Below, in pieces: positions 53,335 through 64,000 of a DNA stretch of 64,000 bases. The position numbers were made by a program, and so were the translations under genes. Below the pieces are notes generated by a model. It did not search any database, had not been told where the DNA came from, and was given only the letters and a program-made list of their open reading frames with translations. Where the stretch lies: the NCBI GenBank assembly GCA_036898135.1, contig CM072516.1, positions 61,536,240-61,600,239 on the forward strand. The letters run 5' to 3'. The DNA comes from Oncomelania hupensis (taxonomy: Eukaryota; Mollusca; Gastropoda; Littorinimorpha; Pomatiopsidae). Positions within the stretch are counted from its first letter, which is position 1. Each line of letters opens with the position of its first letter.

Positions 53335-53905
53335 CCCCGTTGGGGTGCCGGGGGTTTCCGTATAAATAGTATCCCCACTTTCTGGAAATTTAGTGCTTTA
53401 AATTCCCACTGTCGCTGTTTTCTCCTTTGCTCTTTCTCATTCCTGCTCTGTTATATCAATCTGCTATACTATCTTCTTCCTCGCTAGACCAGTCATCTAC
53501 CTTTTTGCTTGAAAACTCTTCCGGGACAAGACTCCTTATTTGTGTATGAGGTCTGTTAGATCAGCTTGGGAATATTGGATGCTTTCTGCCAGGTGGTCAC
53601 TAGGGCTTCCAATGATGTTATTATTTAGCAATGTAGGCATTTTATATGTGTGTGTTTTGTTGATAATTTATAATGATGTTTGTATTCTATTTTGTTTTTG
53701 TAAACAGGGGTTCGATAAATTAGAGTACAGCCTCAGCGTCCCCTGCGTGGGATGTCTTTATTGTAAAGTGACTGGCTGGTGGAGAGCTTTCAGTTTTACC
53801 ACTAGGGTTGTTTTAGCAGATCTTTTATGCGGATCAGGGGTTGTCCGATTCCGATTTGGCTCGGAAGAGTCCGCTGGACCTAAAGCAATAATCATGTAAT
53901 GTAAT
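53335..53905 (+). mobile_element. ~570-bp retroposon family, full copy 3
   Basis: Same start and end as copies 1 and 2, with a tail like that of copy 1 (AAAGCAATAATCATGTAATG). GAGTGTGTGTA on both sides (53322-53332, 53906-53916) is an 11-bp target duplication. Confidence 0.92.
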
Positions 53906-53948
53906 GAGTGTGTGTATGACTGTGTGTGCATATATGTTTGTATATGTT

Positions 53949-54040
53949 GAATGTGTGTGTGTGAAAGAGAGAGAGAGGGAGAGAGAGAGGGGGGGGGGGG
54001 GAGAAGATAATGTGTGTGTATGTGTGTATATGTGTGTGTC
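53949..54040. repeat. (TG)n/(GA)n/G-run simple repeat
   Basis: Mixed dinucleotide patches with a run of about 12 G. Confidence 0.85.
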
Positions 54041-55225
54041 CTGGAGGAAAGGAAGGTTGTCAGTGTGTCATAATTCCTGCCACGAGTTGTCTAGAAAAAA
54101 GACGCCACAAAACGTTTCGATTGCTCCGCACGAACTATTTTTGCTTCAGGGCAACCTTTTGCCATAAGCGAGCGCTTTTTTAAATGGCGCAGCATATGTT
54201 GACTGCACAACAGCCAATCAAAGTGAAGTTGGCTGAAAGTGAAAGTTACTGTCAATCGCAAACAATACTATCATATATAAATACTAATTCCCACCGATTG
54301 CACATCAACATAATTATTCCGTCAGATAACACATAAGCCTACACAAATCTTACCAGACTGTAAATGACAAAAGTCCTCCCTTGCTATTAAATTTTCACCA
54401 TTGAATACATCGCCATTCGCAAATCAAAAGCCCACCACTGTGACCGCAATTTTTTCTCTTCGCAAACAACCTTTTGAGACCGCTACAGAGCGTTCTTGGC
54501 GGGCCTAGGTTTGCGCAGACTTTCCGCCAAAATAGTTACGTAGCGTTACGTAGCGCTCTCCCTAGGCAACTTGGGGCTGTAGTCTCGTGACTTGGTATTG
54601 TTCAATAGCGGTAGGAGCCGGCGTCGCGTGCAATCTCTTGCTTGTTGCCCTGTCGCCCTGTGGGAACCTGCTGCAGTCGCTAGCACGACAATTTTATAAC
54701 TTCCCTCCGATCCTCTCCCTTCCCCTACCCCCAAAACACGCGGCCTTCCTCCCCCTCCTCTTTCTTCTCCTCCCCATTTTTCTATCTCTCTCTTCTTCCC
54801 AAAATCCCTCCACGCATGGTACATTCACTATAATTATGAGCACTCACCTTCTTTCGTCGTCCTCCTCCTTCTTCTCCAATCTTTTCTATCTCTCTGGCTC
54901 TCCCACCCCCCCCCTTCCTCCCAAAATCCTGCCACTCATGCTACCTTCACTACGGTAAGATCACTCTCCTTCTTCTTTCTTCTTCTTTCTCAGCAAATTC
55001 TGGAAGAAGAAAAGAAGACGCTCACCGAAGGAAGGAACACTCACTCTTTCTTCATCTGGACATGGGCCTTTAATCTTCACTCCACTGGATCAAAGACCCA
55101 GTCCCAGGGTTGCTTGGGAACACCCTGCACGCACATGAACCACCAACTTTGCATCTCTCTGTACCTTCTTCCAACGTTGTCTTTAAGTTCACTTTTTTTT
55201 TCTCTTTTCGTTCTGTCTGTCTTCT
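54041..55225. other. No gene seen; one CpG-containing block
   Basis: 54190-54700 is richer in CpG than its surroundings and has CAGCCAATCA (about 54210), TTTCCGCCAAAA (about 54522) and two TTACGTAGCG repeats (54535-54554). It could be regulatory. No exon is recognised nearby. Confidence 0.3.
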
Positions 55226-55320
55226 CTTCCAGTCTGACTCTCTCTCTCTGTCTCTCTCTCTCTTTCTCTCTCTCTCCCTTTCTCTCTCTCTTTCTCTCTC
55301 TCTCCCTTTCTCTCTCTCTT

Positions 55321-55352
<32 letters not shown>

Positions 55353-55850
55353 CCTTTCTCCCTCTCTTTCTCTCTTTCTTTCTTTCTGTCTCTCTCTCTT
55401 TCTCTCTCTCTCTGTCTCTCTCTCTCTGTCTTTCTCTCTGTCTCTCTTTCTCTCTCTGTCTCTCTCTCTGTCTCTCTCTCTCACTCTCTCTCTCTGTCTC
55501 TCTCTCTCTGTCTCTCTCTTTCACTCTCTCTCTTTCTGTCTCTCTCTGTCTCTCTCTCTCTTTCTCTCTCTCTCTGTCTCTCTCTCTTTCTCTCTCTCTC
55601 TGTCTCTCTCTCTGTCTCTCTCTGTCTCTCTCTCTTTCTCTCTCTCTGTCTCTCTCTCTGTCTCTCTCTGTCTCTCTTTCTCTCTGTCTCTCTCTCTGTC
55701 TCTCTTTCTCTCTGTCTCTCTCTCTGTCTCTCTCTCACTCTCTCTCACACTCTCTCTCTCACTCTCTCTCACTCTCACTCTCTCTCTCACTCTCTCTCTC
55801 TCTCACACACTCTCTCACACACACACTCTCTCTCTGTCTCTCTCTCGTGT
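55226..55850. repeat. 625-bp (CT)n compound array with CTGT, CTTT and CACT variants
   Basis: Almost every base is C or T on this strand apart from single G and A in CTGTCT and CACTCT words. The ~280-codon Leu/Ser frames and Arg/Glu frames are artefacts. Confidence 0.98.
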
Positions 55851-56065
55851 TCGTTCGCTCGTTGGTTATCTTCCTGGTGCACGTCTCTTTTGTCTTCTTC
55901 ATCCTTTTCCTCCTTCTTTCCAGCCTTCATCATTCTCGCCTTCGTCTTTCCTTTGAAATAGTCGGGAATCTGAACGAGCCAATTAATTCAAAGATATTAA
56001 TTGGTTTTTATTTGAGAGAGGTTGTTGTTGTTGCTGCTGTTTTTATGTATATGTATGTAAGTATA

Positions 56066-56068
<3 letters not shown>

Positions 56069-56114
<46 letters not shown>
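56069..56114. repeat. (GT)n then (GA)n microsatellite
   Basis: Short pure dinucleotide blocks. Confidence 0.95.
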
Positions 56115-56117
<3 letters not shown>

Positions 56118-56890
56118 TATGCGTGACCAAAACAGACCACCACTCCACACGATTTGTACATAATGCGTGTGGATGTTAACATATACATTTGAATGTCCTG
56201 CCATCTTGCTTTCTCTTCACTCAACTTTTCTCTGCAAGTCTTCTTCCTTCTCTCTTGAGTTCATTCGGAGCCAACTCTGAGGAAAGCGTGAATCTCAAAT
56301 GGCCCCGTAGAACTGAATGCTTGAAGTATCCAAGACTCGTCCAAGTCCTCCGTTCGTTCTTGCACCTTGGACATACAGATTATCAGGTACCGATGAACTT
56401 GAGCTTACTGTGCAGTGTCCAGTGTCGCCTTCTGTGAGAAAATTAAAGCCCTGTCTTTCGAGATTTGAAACAGAGGCCATCGGCAACAAAAGACGTGCGA
56501 CATACACTTAGAATTAACACTGCACCCCTGTAACTCCTACCCTCTCCCCATCCCCATCCCCATTTACATTCTTCCACCTCTTCCACTCCCACCCCCACTA
56601 CCCTCACCGGCGTACTGACTCTCAGTCAGACTTGTGCTGGACGTGTCCTGTGCTTTGCCTTCCCCTTTTTGCCATCAAGTGAGGCAAGACCTCATTGCTG
56701 AAGCTTGGCTGCTTGTAGTGAGTTTGCTGAAACCATCCGCCCAACCACACCCACCCCGAAATCTTCATTCTTTCCCTTAAATACACTGGGAGTCTTTGGG
56801 CTGGGTCCAGCTGAACGCCTTGAACAAAAGTTTTGTGTCTTCTTCTTGTTCGTTTTTGCTTGTTCTTCTTGTTCTTGTAATTTTTTTTGT
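56115..56890. other. No gene seen
   Basis: Frames at 56189-56507 on both strands have no recognisable motif. Confidence 0.5.
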
Positions 56891-57205
56891 TCTTCTTCTT
56901 CTTCTTCTTCTTCTTCTTCTTCTTCTTCTTCTTCTTCTTCTTCTTCTTCTTCTTCTTCTTCTTCTTCTTCTTCTTCTTCTTCATTCATTCATTCATTCAT
57001 TCTTTCTTTCTATCTTCCTTCCTTCCCTTCTTCTTCTCCTCCTCATTCCTCTTTCTTTTTTTTTCGTTCTACCTTTTCCTTCTCCTCCCCCTCTTCCTCT
57101 TTCTTCTTCTTCTTCTTCTTCTTCTTCTTCTTCTTCTTCTTCTTCTTCTTCTTCTTCTTCTTCTTCTTCTTCTTCTTCTTCTTCTTCTTCTTCTTCTTCT
57201 TCTTC
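56891..57205. repeat. (CTT)n-(ATTC)n-(CTT)n compound microsatellite
   Basis: CTT to 56980, five ATTC units to 57001, mixed C/T, then CTT at 57099-57205. Confidence 0.97.
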
Positions 57206-58113
57206 GACATTGTGCTTGTAAAACGTACTTCAGAACCAAGCGACACCTTTGTTTTTGAACCCACGGTTGCAAGAGTTTGTATTCTCTGGGACCACCATCA
57301 CTCGCTTCTCATCTTTTTCGTGGCCTTCTTCTCCCCCTCCTTCTACCTCGCCTCCTTCTGCTCCTTCTTTCTCGGTCCGTCATTATTCTGATTCTCCTCC
57401 ACCTCCTCGTTCTTCTTCTAGATCCTTTTTTTTCTCGTCTCCATCCACATCCTCCTATACATTTTATCCCTCGTATATTGTCTTATTAACCTCTTTCACC
57501 CCCCCCCACCCCTATCCGCCTTCCACACCTCACAATATGAGAAGAACTATTAAATACGGATCTGATCTTATAATATCTCTCACTCATTGTTTCTTCTTCT
57601 ATATTCTCTAGCTCCTTACGCTCACCGTACTCTCTCTCTCTCCCACTCCCCTCCCCTCACCCACACACAAACACCAAAGACGTCTCTACTTTCGCTTAAA
57701 GCAATGCAAGTCTAGGAGAGAGTCTTCCAGGCTGTCGGACAGAGCATCTTGAGCTGTCAGGTCGGATGGTAGAAGCCCGAGGCCGCGGCTGGGTGACAGC
57801 CCCAGCCAGTGTCCCGTGAAATTTGGTCCCGGTCGGCTCTCTCTCTCTCTCTAGGGGGGCCCAGGACCTCCGAAACCCTTCTTTCAGGAAATCGACTTTT
57901 TCGCCCCCAGCTTTTGGAAACCATTAGCTTTCGAGGCGATCCTTCTTCACTCATACCATTCTTTTCCTCTTGAAGCATATTTCGTCTTCGTCTTCTTCTT
58001 CGTTGTCGTCCTCGTCTTAAGTTTGCCGCTCCCTCACCTCACAATCTTCCTCCCGCCAAAAGTAGTTTAGGGAATGAAGGGATATTTTCAAATCCATTGG
58101 TCACTCCCAGTTC
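57206..58113. other. No gene seen; GC-richer patch at 57720-57850
   Basis: A 73-codon minus frame (57978-57757) crosses GCCCGAGGCCGCGGCTGGG but matches nothing I recognise. Confidence 0.4.
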
Positions 58114-58155
<42 letters not shown>

Positions 58156-58271
58156 GATTGGTATTGTTGTAGTTCTTGTCGTTGTTGTTGGTGGTATTGC
58201 TGTAATGGTTGTGGTGATGGTGTTGATGATGGTGTTGTCGTGGTGTGTTTTGTTCTGCGTTGTACTCGATA

Positions 58272-58327
<56 letters not shown>

Positions 58328-58420
58328 ATTCATCATCATCATGGTCATCGTCATCATCATCAACCTCATCATCAGCATCATCATCATCACATCATCATCA
58401 TCCTCATCCTCATCATTACT
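58114..58420. repeat. (TG)n, (GAT)n and (CAT)n microsatellites
   Basis: TG at 58114-58154, GAT at 58271-58326 and CAT with CGT/CCT interruptions to 58415. GAT and CAT arrays are not complementary in phase over a long stretch but can partly pair. Confidence 0.95.
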
Positions 58421-58676
58421 ACTGGACCAGTTGGTCAGGCAGTCAGTTAAGTCAATTAGTCTGATAAATTTAGGTAGTCAGCCAGAATGTTTGCCTGCTT
58501 GCGTGCGTGTGTGTTTGTGTGGGAGGGGGGAGGTGTGTGTGTGTGTGTGTGAAGTGGCGTGCCGTTGTGAAATGCGTGTGTGTGTATGATCCAGCATACT
58601 GTATAAACATTGTCTAATACAGTTTTTTGTTGTTGTTGTCTAAACTGTGCCCTGTGGGTCTTCATGTGTCTGCATA

Positions 58677-59126
58677 ATGATGATGATGATGATGATGATG
58701 TAGACTTGTATAGCGCAAGTATCCACGATTACAAGGTTCATGCTCATTGCGCTTGTGGAGAGGAAACAAGAGATTAAGATGTGGCCATCAGACAAAAACT
58801 ATGTACAGCTGATTTCTTAAACGTTTATTTGGTAGATGTTAAAAGAGCATTTTCCAGGCTCTCTTAAAAACCGCCACAGAGTTGGATTGTTTCAAGGTCA
58901 TGGGAAGACCATTCCATAGCATTGGAGCGGTGTTGGAGAAGGCCCGATAGCCAAATGTTTTCTTATTGGTGTTGCCAGACTTCACGCTTGGAAGTCTTAA
59001 CCGTTGTTGTGAGGACGAACGAACACAACGTTGGGGTTCTGCATATGTATGTGTGTGTGTGTGCAAAGTTTTCAAACATTCTTGTTTCGTAATTTGCCTT
59101 AGCATGTGATGATGATGTCTGTGCAT
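58677..59126 (-). mobile_element. 5'-truncated LINE, C-terminus of ORF2 and 3' end
   Basis: The minus frame 59126-58839 has GYRAFSNTAPMLWNGLP and SVAVFKRAWKMLF, the conserved last ~50 residues of many animal LINE RT proteins. A (CA)n interrupts it upstream. The 3' side contains ATAGCGCAAGTATCC and GCTCATTGCGCTT and ends in (ATC)n (plus-strand GAT, 58677-58700). Confidence 0.8.
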
Positions 59127-59526
59127 GGATTGCCTGTGTTGTACACCTGTTGGATTTGTGCGTGATGGCGTTAATTTGTGATGGTGTATAGGAGTGTATG
59201 CGAGAGTGTACAGCGCAAGTATGTTTTGGGGTGTGGGACAGTGGTTGTTTTATTATATTTTATGTGTAGCACTATTTGTTTTACATGTCATTTCTTTTAA
59301 AGATGTTCTACATTTTACAATTAGTATGTTTGTGCAGCCGAAAAGCACATTTCTATGTACATTGTATAGACGAATAAAGTGTCAATCTCCGTCTGTCTCG
59401 TGGCATCGTTAAAACCATTATATCGCCGTCTTTAAATAATGCTTTCTTCCTATCCCCTTTCCGCTGTCTCTCTTTTTCTCTCTCTCGCTCTCTCTCTCTA
59501 TCTCTCCCTCCCTCCCCCCTCTATGT
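59127..59526. other. No gene seen
   Basis: TG-rich then C/T-rich; nothing recognisable. Confidence 0.5.
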
Positions 59527-60636
59527 TTACTACATTTTGCTAATGATATAATTTTATTATTAGACACTGCCCTTAGTTTGAAACTCAATTAAATAACGTC
59601 AAAGAAGAAGCTGATAGATTGAATCTAACGATACATTTTGACAAAACAAAGGTCATAAGTTTTAGAATGGGGGGAGGGGGGGGGGTCAGGCTGTCCGTTA
59701 AAAATGGTACATTGGTAAAGACGAGTTAAAAGTAACAAATTCCTATAAATATATTGGTTTAGTCTTCACTACAAAACTGTCTCATCAGCTCTGTTGGAGG
59801 TCTGCAGAAAATCTGAAAAGGGCGTAATTGAAATCCTTAAATCATTGAGGAAAATTTGTCGTTTCAAGCTCGTTTATATTCTGGAAACTACAGTATATGA
59901 CGTGCAAATCGAACTTATCTTGATATATTCGGCGGAGGTGGCGGAAGTATGGGAGTTGGAGAAAAGTGGGTCTCATTTAGAAAAAGTGTATACATTTATT
60001 TGTATGAAAAGATTTTTAAATGTCCCTCTGCCTGCCTCCAACAAAATGCTGTATGGTGAAACATAAGAACACATATAAAGTGTGCTAAATACTGGATGCC
60101 AAAATCAAGAGTGAGCCGACAGACCTATGAAATGATATTTGCACAACACGAAAAACGTAATTTGGACTGAGTTTCTAAAATCAAACGAATTTTATGTGAA
60201 AATGGGTTTGGTATTGTCTGGATTTCTCAAAATGTTGGGCATGAAATATGTTTTTTGTCCGAATTCTCTGACAGATTAAATTGCCTTTTTCAGATAAAAC
60301 TGTGACGCACAAATTTCAAGTTCATATAAATACAGTTGGTTTTATTCTTTTAAGATTTTTTTGTGAAGCTGAAAGGCACATACATTTTGTTTAAAACAAA
60401 TGGCACCGGGATTCTCTAGTGAGATTCAGAATCAGAGCAACTGGCCTCAGATGCTTCAAGTTGTGATTCATGACGATACTGGATGCCCTCTTTGTGGTCA
60501 CGAATTAGAAGATGAATATTACTTTTTGTTTGTTTGCCCTGCGTATGAATCTATATGCAGAAATTGCATACCAAATATATTACAGTGTAATACGTCATTA
60601 CACGCAGGTTACAATTACAAAACTGCTTGCATGTAA
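59527..60636 (+). pseudogene. Decayed LINE reverse transcriptase, C-terminal half
   Basis: Pieces in different frames follow the order of a LINE ORF2. HFANDIILLLD stands where FADD is expected, so an active-site Asp is now Asn. Then come NSYKYIGLVFTTKLS, a thumb segment (59794-60066, KRFLNVPLPASNKMLYGE) and a C-terminal motif CPLCGHELEDEYYFLFVCP (60481-60537). Stops and frame changes lie between the pieces, for example after SLKLN near 59594. An old, dead copy unrelated in sequence to the other LINE families here. Confidence 0.75.
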
Positions 60637-61780
60637 GGTTAAAGTAAAATAAAAAAAATTTGCTAAATATGTGGCAAAGCCTTAATTATTAGACAGGTCA
60701 TATATTCGAGATGTAGAGAAAAGCATCTAGTAGTATTTCTTTGTGGGTCAAATTAACTGTGAATATATATTGCTTTAGTCTGTGTGCCTGCCTGTCCAGA
60801 TTTAGTATTGCATGATGTAACTGAGAAATTGAGAGATTTGTCACTTTGTTTCCTTTGAACAAATGTATTTGTGTCGTAGAAGAATACATTGAGTGTTTCG
60901 TTCAACCATATTAAAAATAATGTAATAACGCTTTTATTATAATTTTAGGATAAGTTTTTGTCACAGGCTGCATGCACAGATTGTACATTCATATTTATAT
61001 TTTTAAAATTAACATTAGCTAATCATTATAAATGTTGAAATGTTCTCGAAATTGTTTTAAACCCTGTCTGAGAGCAGTGTTGCTAAATACATTAAATAAT
61101 CTAATTGTCAAATTGACAATTGCTTCTCTGTCTGTCTGTCTTTAATCTGTCTGTCAATTTCTCTCTGTCTGTCTCTGTCACACGCCTTTCACTCCCACTG
61201 CCGCCGCCTTTGTCTGCTACTCTCGTCTGGTTTCTTTTTTGTGTGTCATTTCTTTTGTATTGTTTTAATCGCATTTTTCTTTTATTCTCACCTGCCTACT
61301 CCTGTTCTTGTTCTTTTTCGTAGTCGTTGTTGCCTTCTTCTTCTTCTTCTTCTTCTGGATTTTGTGTCTCTTGCGTCTTTCTTACTTGGCCCATTATGCG
61401 TCTTCCCGATATTCTTTTTTGTCTATTGCATCCTTTCGCATTCTTCTTTTATTCTGGCATTCTTTCTGTCCCATTTTCAGCCCAGGGTTCCTTCCGGCGT
61501 ACCTCTTCACGCAAAAGAGTGGCTTAATAAAACCTCTTAGTCGCCTTCCTGTGAGCCACATTTCTCACAGAAACCCTCATTGTTACTTCAGAGAGCAACA
61601 CAATAGCACGAAGATAGCAAACCCGTGGCCTTGCCAAAGAAATGGCATATTTGGCCATACATGTTTGTGGATCTACGTATTGTACATGTATAATGCGCAG
61701 TCATTTTACGAGCTAGGTTTTACAGAAAGAAGGTCGCAATGTTATTAAAAACAGGAAACTACAACAACAAACTTATTTCG
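60637..61780. other. No gene seen
   Basis: AT-rich then C/T-rich. A 146-codon frame (61308-61748) begins with low complexity and has no recognisable domain. Confidence 0.45.
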
Positions 61781-61787
61781 CAAAAGC

Positions 61788-61916
61788 AGAAATGGCAGTT
61801 TATATAATATATATATACACGAGAGTGTAAAAACTGGAATCTAGTCTAATATATATATAAACTGCCATTTCTGGCAAACTGCTAAACGAGAGTGTAAACA
61901 CTGGAGTCTAGTCTAT
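61788..61916. repeat. Inverted repeat plus direct repeat
   Basis: CAGAAATGGCAGTTTATATA (61788-61807) is matched by its inverse ending at 61873. ACGAGAGTGTAAA...CTAGTCTA occurs at 61819 and again at 61886. The loop of the hairpin is one copy of the direct repeat. Confidence 0.85.
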
Positions 61917-62270
61917 GAGCGCATGTATTCTACCGTATAGACTTATAGAGATCCTGACGCTCAACCTCAAGTTTTTTTGTTTTCTTCTTTATCACTCATA
62001 TCCTCCTATACGTCCTACTCCTCCTGAAGTTTTACCACACACCCCAACCTCGCTTCCTTCTCCTGATGATGATGGTGATAACGCTTTCCTTTTTTGAGGA
62101 ATTGGAAAACTCTTAAAGGTCAACATCATTGAAAAATAAAACTGAGCACAAAATATCTACATAATAAAAGAAGTCACATGCCGAACAACTTTTTTCCGAA
62201 AAATACAGCCTTTTTTTAATATTGAATAAAATCTACTTCGAATAAAATTTTGCACCTTCGAAAAGCCCGC

Positions 62271-62298
62271 TCACGTGACCACATGGCTCGTGACGTCA
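62271..62298 (+). promoter_or_regulatory. E-box and CRE upstream of the THAP exon
   Basis: TCACGTGACC (62271-62280) and a perfect CRE, TGACGTCA (62291-62298), lie 15-45 bp before the ATG at 62314. Both are common in TATA-less animal promoters. A second TGACGTCA lies downstream at 63175-63182. Confidence 0.5.
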
Positions 62299-62313
62299 AC
62301 TGCTGAAGACAAT

Positions 62314-62839
62314 ATGGAGTAAGAAAGTGCCCATTCTCTACCAAAACGCAGGAAAACGAAGAGCAGCGGCCTATATTGTGCCGTTGGAGGTTGTACAAAC
62401 AAACAAGCGGATGGGTTAACATTGCAAAGGTTTCCAAAAAACGAAGAAGTGCGAAATAAGTGGGTGAGATTCGTGCAGGAAAAGCGTGTAAACTTCGGTC
62501 CCAAGTACGGGACACCAACTGCGTCGTTAGCAATTTGCGCAAAACACTTCGTTGAAGACTGCTACCCCCCAAGTTCCACTTTAAGTTTAATGCAAAGCTT
62601 TGGGATGAAAACAATACAGACATTAAAGCCTGGCTCTGTTCCAACGATCCGAAGTCCGCGTGCCATTGCAGCAAGCACCTCAACAACAGCAACAGTTATC
62701 CAAGTTAGTAGTAGTAGGCCTACTAGTACTGCTTCAACTTCTACAGTCACAGTGGCTACTACACATCCATCGTCTGCTATCAGTTTGGCGGGCGTCAGGA
62801 AAGTCAGAGGAGCTTTTCAGAAAAAGAGAACGCAAGAGG
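62314..62839 (+). pseudogene. THAP-domain protein exon, stop codon after ATG-GAG
   Basis: The frame encodes a THAP zinc finger (C2CH): CAVGGC (C-x4-C, near 62380), the invariant Trp in RNKWVRFV, AICAKHFVEDCY (C-x2-H) and a closing VPTI motif. THAP domains bind DNA and occur in cellular regulators and in P-element-type transposases. A Ser/Thr-rich linker follows. The exon appears to end at a donor, AAGAGG|GTATGT (62839/62840). The only upstream in-frame ATG (62314) is followed by GAG and then TAA (62320-62322). So either the gene is broken at codon 3, or coding enters from an upstream exon at the acceptor-like CGCAG near 62351. No THAP gene name can be assigned. Confidence 0.75.
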
Positions 62840-62894
62840 GTATGTATTCACTGGTCTAGCTCGTATAATTGGAACACGACAGATGGAGTAAATA

Positions 62895-63098
62895 GGGGCC
62901 GGGTAGCTCAGTTGGTAAGAGCATCTTGCTAGTAACCGAAAGGTCGCTGGTTCGAATCCTGGATTGGTCAACGTGTGATCATATTATTTTCCCCTTTATC
63001 AACAACTGGCCCGCTGGTGTCAGTATAAATCGGTCCAGTAGTCACCTATATGCGAAAGTGTCGTGTTACTATAATCTACAAACAACAACAACAACAAC
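62895..63098 (+). mobile_element. tRNA-derived SINE, family C, with (CAA)n tail
   Basis: The tRNA-like head, GGCCGGGTAGCTCAGTTGG ... GGTTCGAATCC, has a good D stem and acceptor pairing but a poor anticodon stem. The position of an AGT anticodon suggests descent from tRNA-Thr, uncertain. A body of about 110 bp is followed by (CAA)n (about 63079-63098). GAGTAAA at 62886-62892 and 63099-63105 is a likely target duplication. Confidence 0.82.
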
Positions 63099-63105
63099 GA
63101 GTAAA

Positions 63106-64000
63106 GAATCGAGTGAAGAAACACTGCTTGTCTCGCTTGTAACTTCTTCGCAGTCGGCGATTGTATGCAGCTGCTGACGTCACTGCGAGGGGAGATCAGC
63201 GATAGCTGCGTTTTAGATTATTACTTCCCTTACCCTTAATTACAGGTAGGAAATCCCACTTTCAGTGATCGATATCTATTAAACGGTAGAGCTTTGCATA
63301 CCGAATTTTTTGCATCTGGTATTATTTAGTAAAGTTCTTTCAGCAGAAACTTTTTGACCGAGCACTGTGGTTGACCTTTAAGTGCATAAACTGACGCTGT
63401 CGTTTTGATGTTGTTGTTGTTGTTGTGTTTACCTTGTGGAAATTTTATTTTCTTTCTTATCTTTTTTCTCTTTCTTTCTTTTTTTTCTTGGTTGTGTTTC
63501 TTCCTTCCTTTCTTTCATTCTCTCTGTCTTTTTTCATTTGTGCTTAATTAATTAATTTATGGTATACTATTTTATTTATTACCTTAATAATTAATTTATT
63601 TATTACAATCATATTTATTTGTTTAGTCATGTTTTCACTTATTGACGGAACGAGACACTCTCTTGCCAGGAGCTTCATGTACTCTTTAAGCGGAAAAGCG
63701 CGCTATTGATGTACAATTCCTTTGCCATGTTTTTTTTGGTGTGTTTTTGTTGTTTTTGTTGTTGTTGTTGTTGATAACTCACTAACGCCCACGCACACAC
63801 GCTAACACATACATAACACATACATAAACACACAAACACGCGCGGGCGCTCGCGCACGCACACACACACACTAAAACTCTCTATCTCCCTCTGTCTTTCT
63901 GTCTCTCTCACAAACGCACACACACACACACTCACTCTCTATGACCCCTCTCTCCACTTCCTTCTCTTTTATCCATTCCCGTCCTCACTCCACTATCCCC
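63106..64000. other. No gene seen; TG/CA and CT simple sequence at the end
   Basis: An acceptor-like TTAATTACAG at 63236-63245 could belong to the THAP gene, but the frame stops within a few codons. (TTG)n near 63756 and (CA)n near 63780-63870. Confidence 0.4.

Noticed and set aside
55077..55961. Leu/Ser frames of ~280 codons and Arg/Glu frames on the other strand
   Set aside because: A 625-bp CT compound array; no conserved flanking sequence.
62895..62969. Functional tRNA gene (Thr, AGT)
   Set aside because: Anticodon and T stems have mismatches and the sequence continues into a SINE body with tail and target duplication.

Overview
This is animal nuclear DNA. It has spliced-gene signals (GT donors, Kozak-context ATGs), very dense microsatellites, tRNA-derived SINEs, several LINE families and a Ty3/gypsy element. 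The mix of repeats, and a NOL4-type exon beside them, suggests a lophotrochozoan, most likely a mollusc. That placement is inference; no species marker is visible.

Layout. 1-5301: the 3' part of a Ty3/gypsy-type LTR retrotransposon of the Gmr1-like arrangement (gag, protease, integrase, then a remnant of reverse transcriptase). Its 3' LTR is complete, and a 960-bp terminal-inverted-repeat DNA element has inserted into its 3' untranslated repeats. 5794-6459: an SGNH-hydrolase-like fragment. 7168-11267: a nearly complete AT-rich LINE (endonuclease, RT, RNase H) with one frameshift. 12185-14075: a 21-bp minisatellite of about 90 units. 14128-26300: LINE fragments, SINEs, degenerate tandem repeats and microsatellites. 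26330-29380: the 5' end of a cellular gene, with a CpG-rich block, degenerate minisatellites, a GAA tract and the first recognised coding exon of a NOL4/NOL4L-like gene ending at a GTAAGT donor. 29381-62270: no further convincing cellular exon; it may be a long intron plus intergenic DNA filled with repeats. 62270-62839: a THAP-domain exon with a CRE/E-box promoter-like block and an in-frame stop after ATG-GAG. A SINE follows at once.

Two repeat families stand out because independent copies lie in this one window. One is a ~570-bp non-coding retroposon that starts CCCCGTTGGGG: three full copies, a 60-bp 5'-truncated copy and a diverged copy, four of them flanked by matching target-site duplications. 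The other is a LINE with a (GGATA)n tail and six copies, one nested inside another in opposite orientation.

No operon-like cooperation exists here. The recognised cellular genes are only the NOL4-like exon and the THAP exon; almost everything else is mobile or simple repeat. Most long open frames in the window are microsatellite or minisatellite artefacts and are left out.
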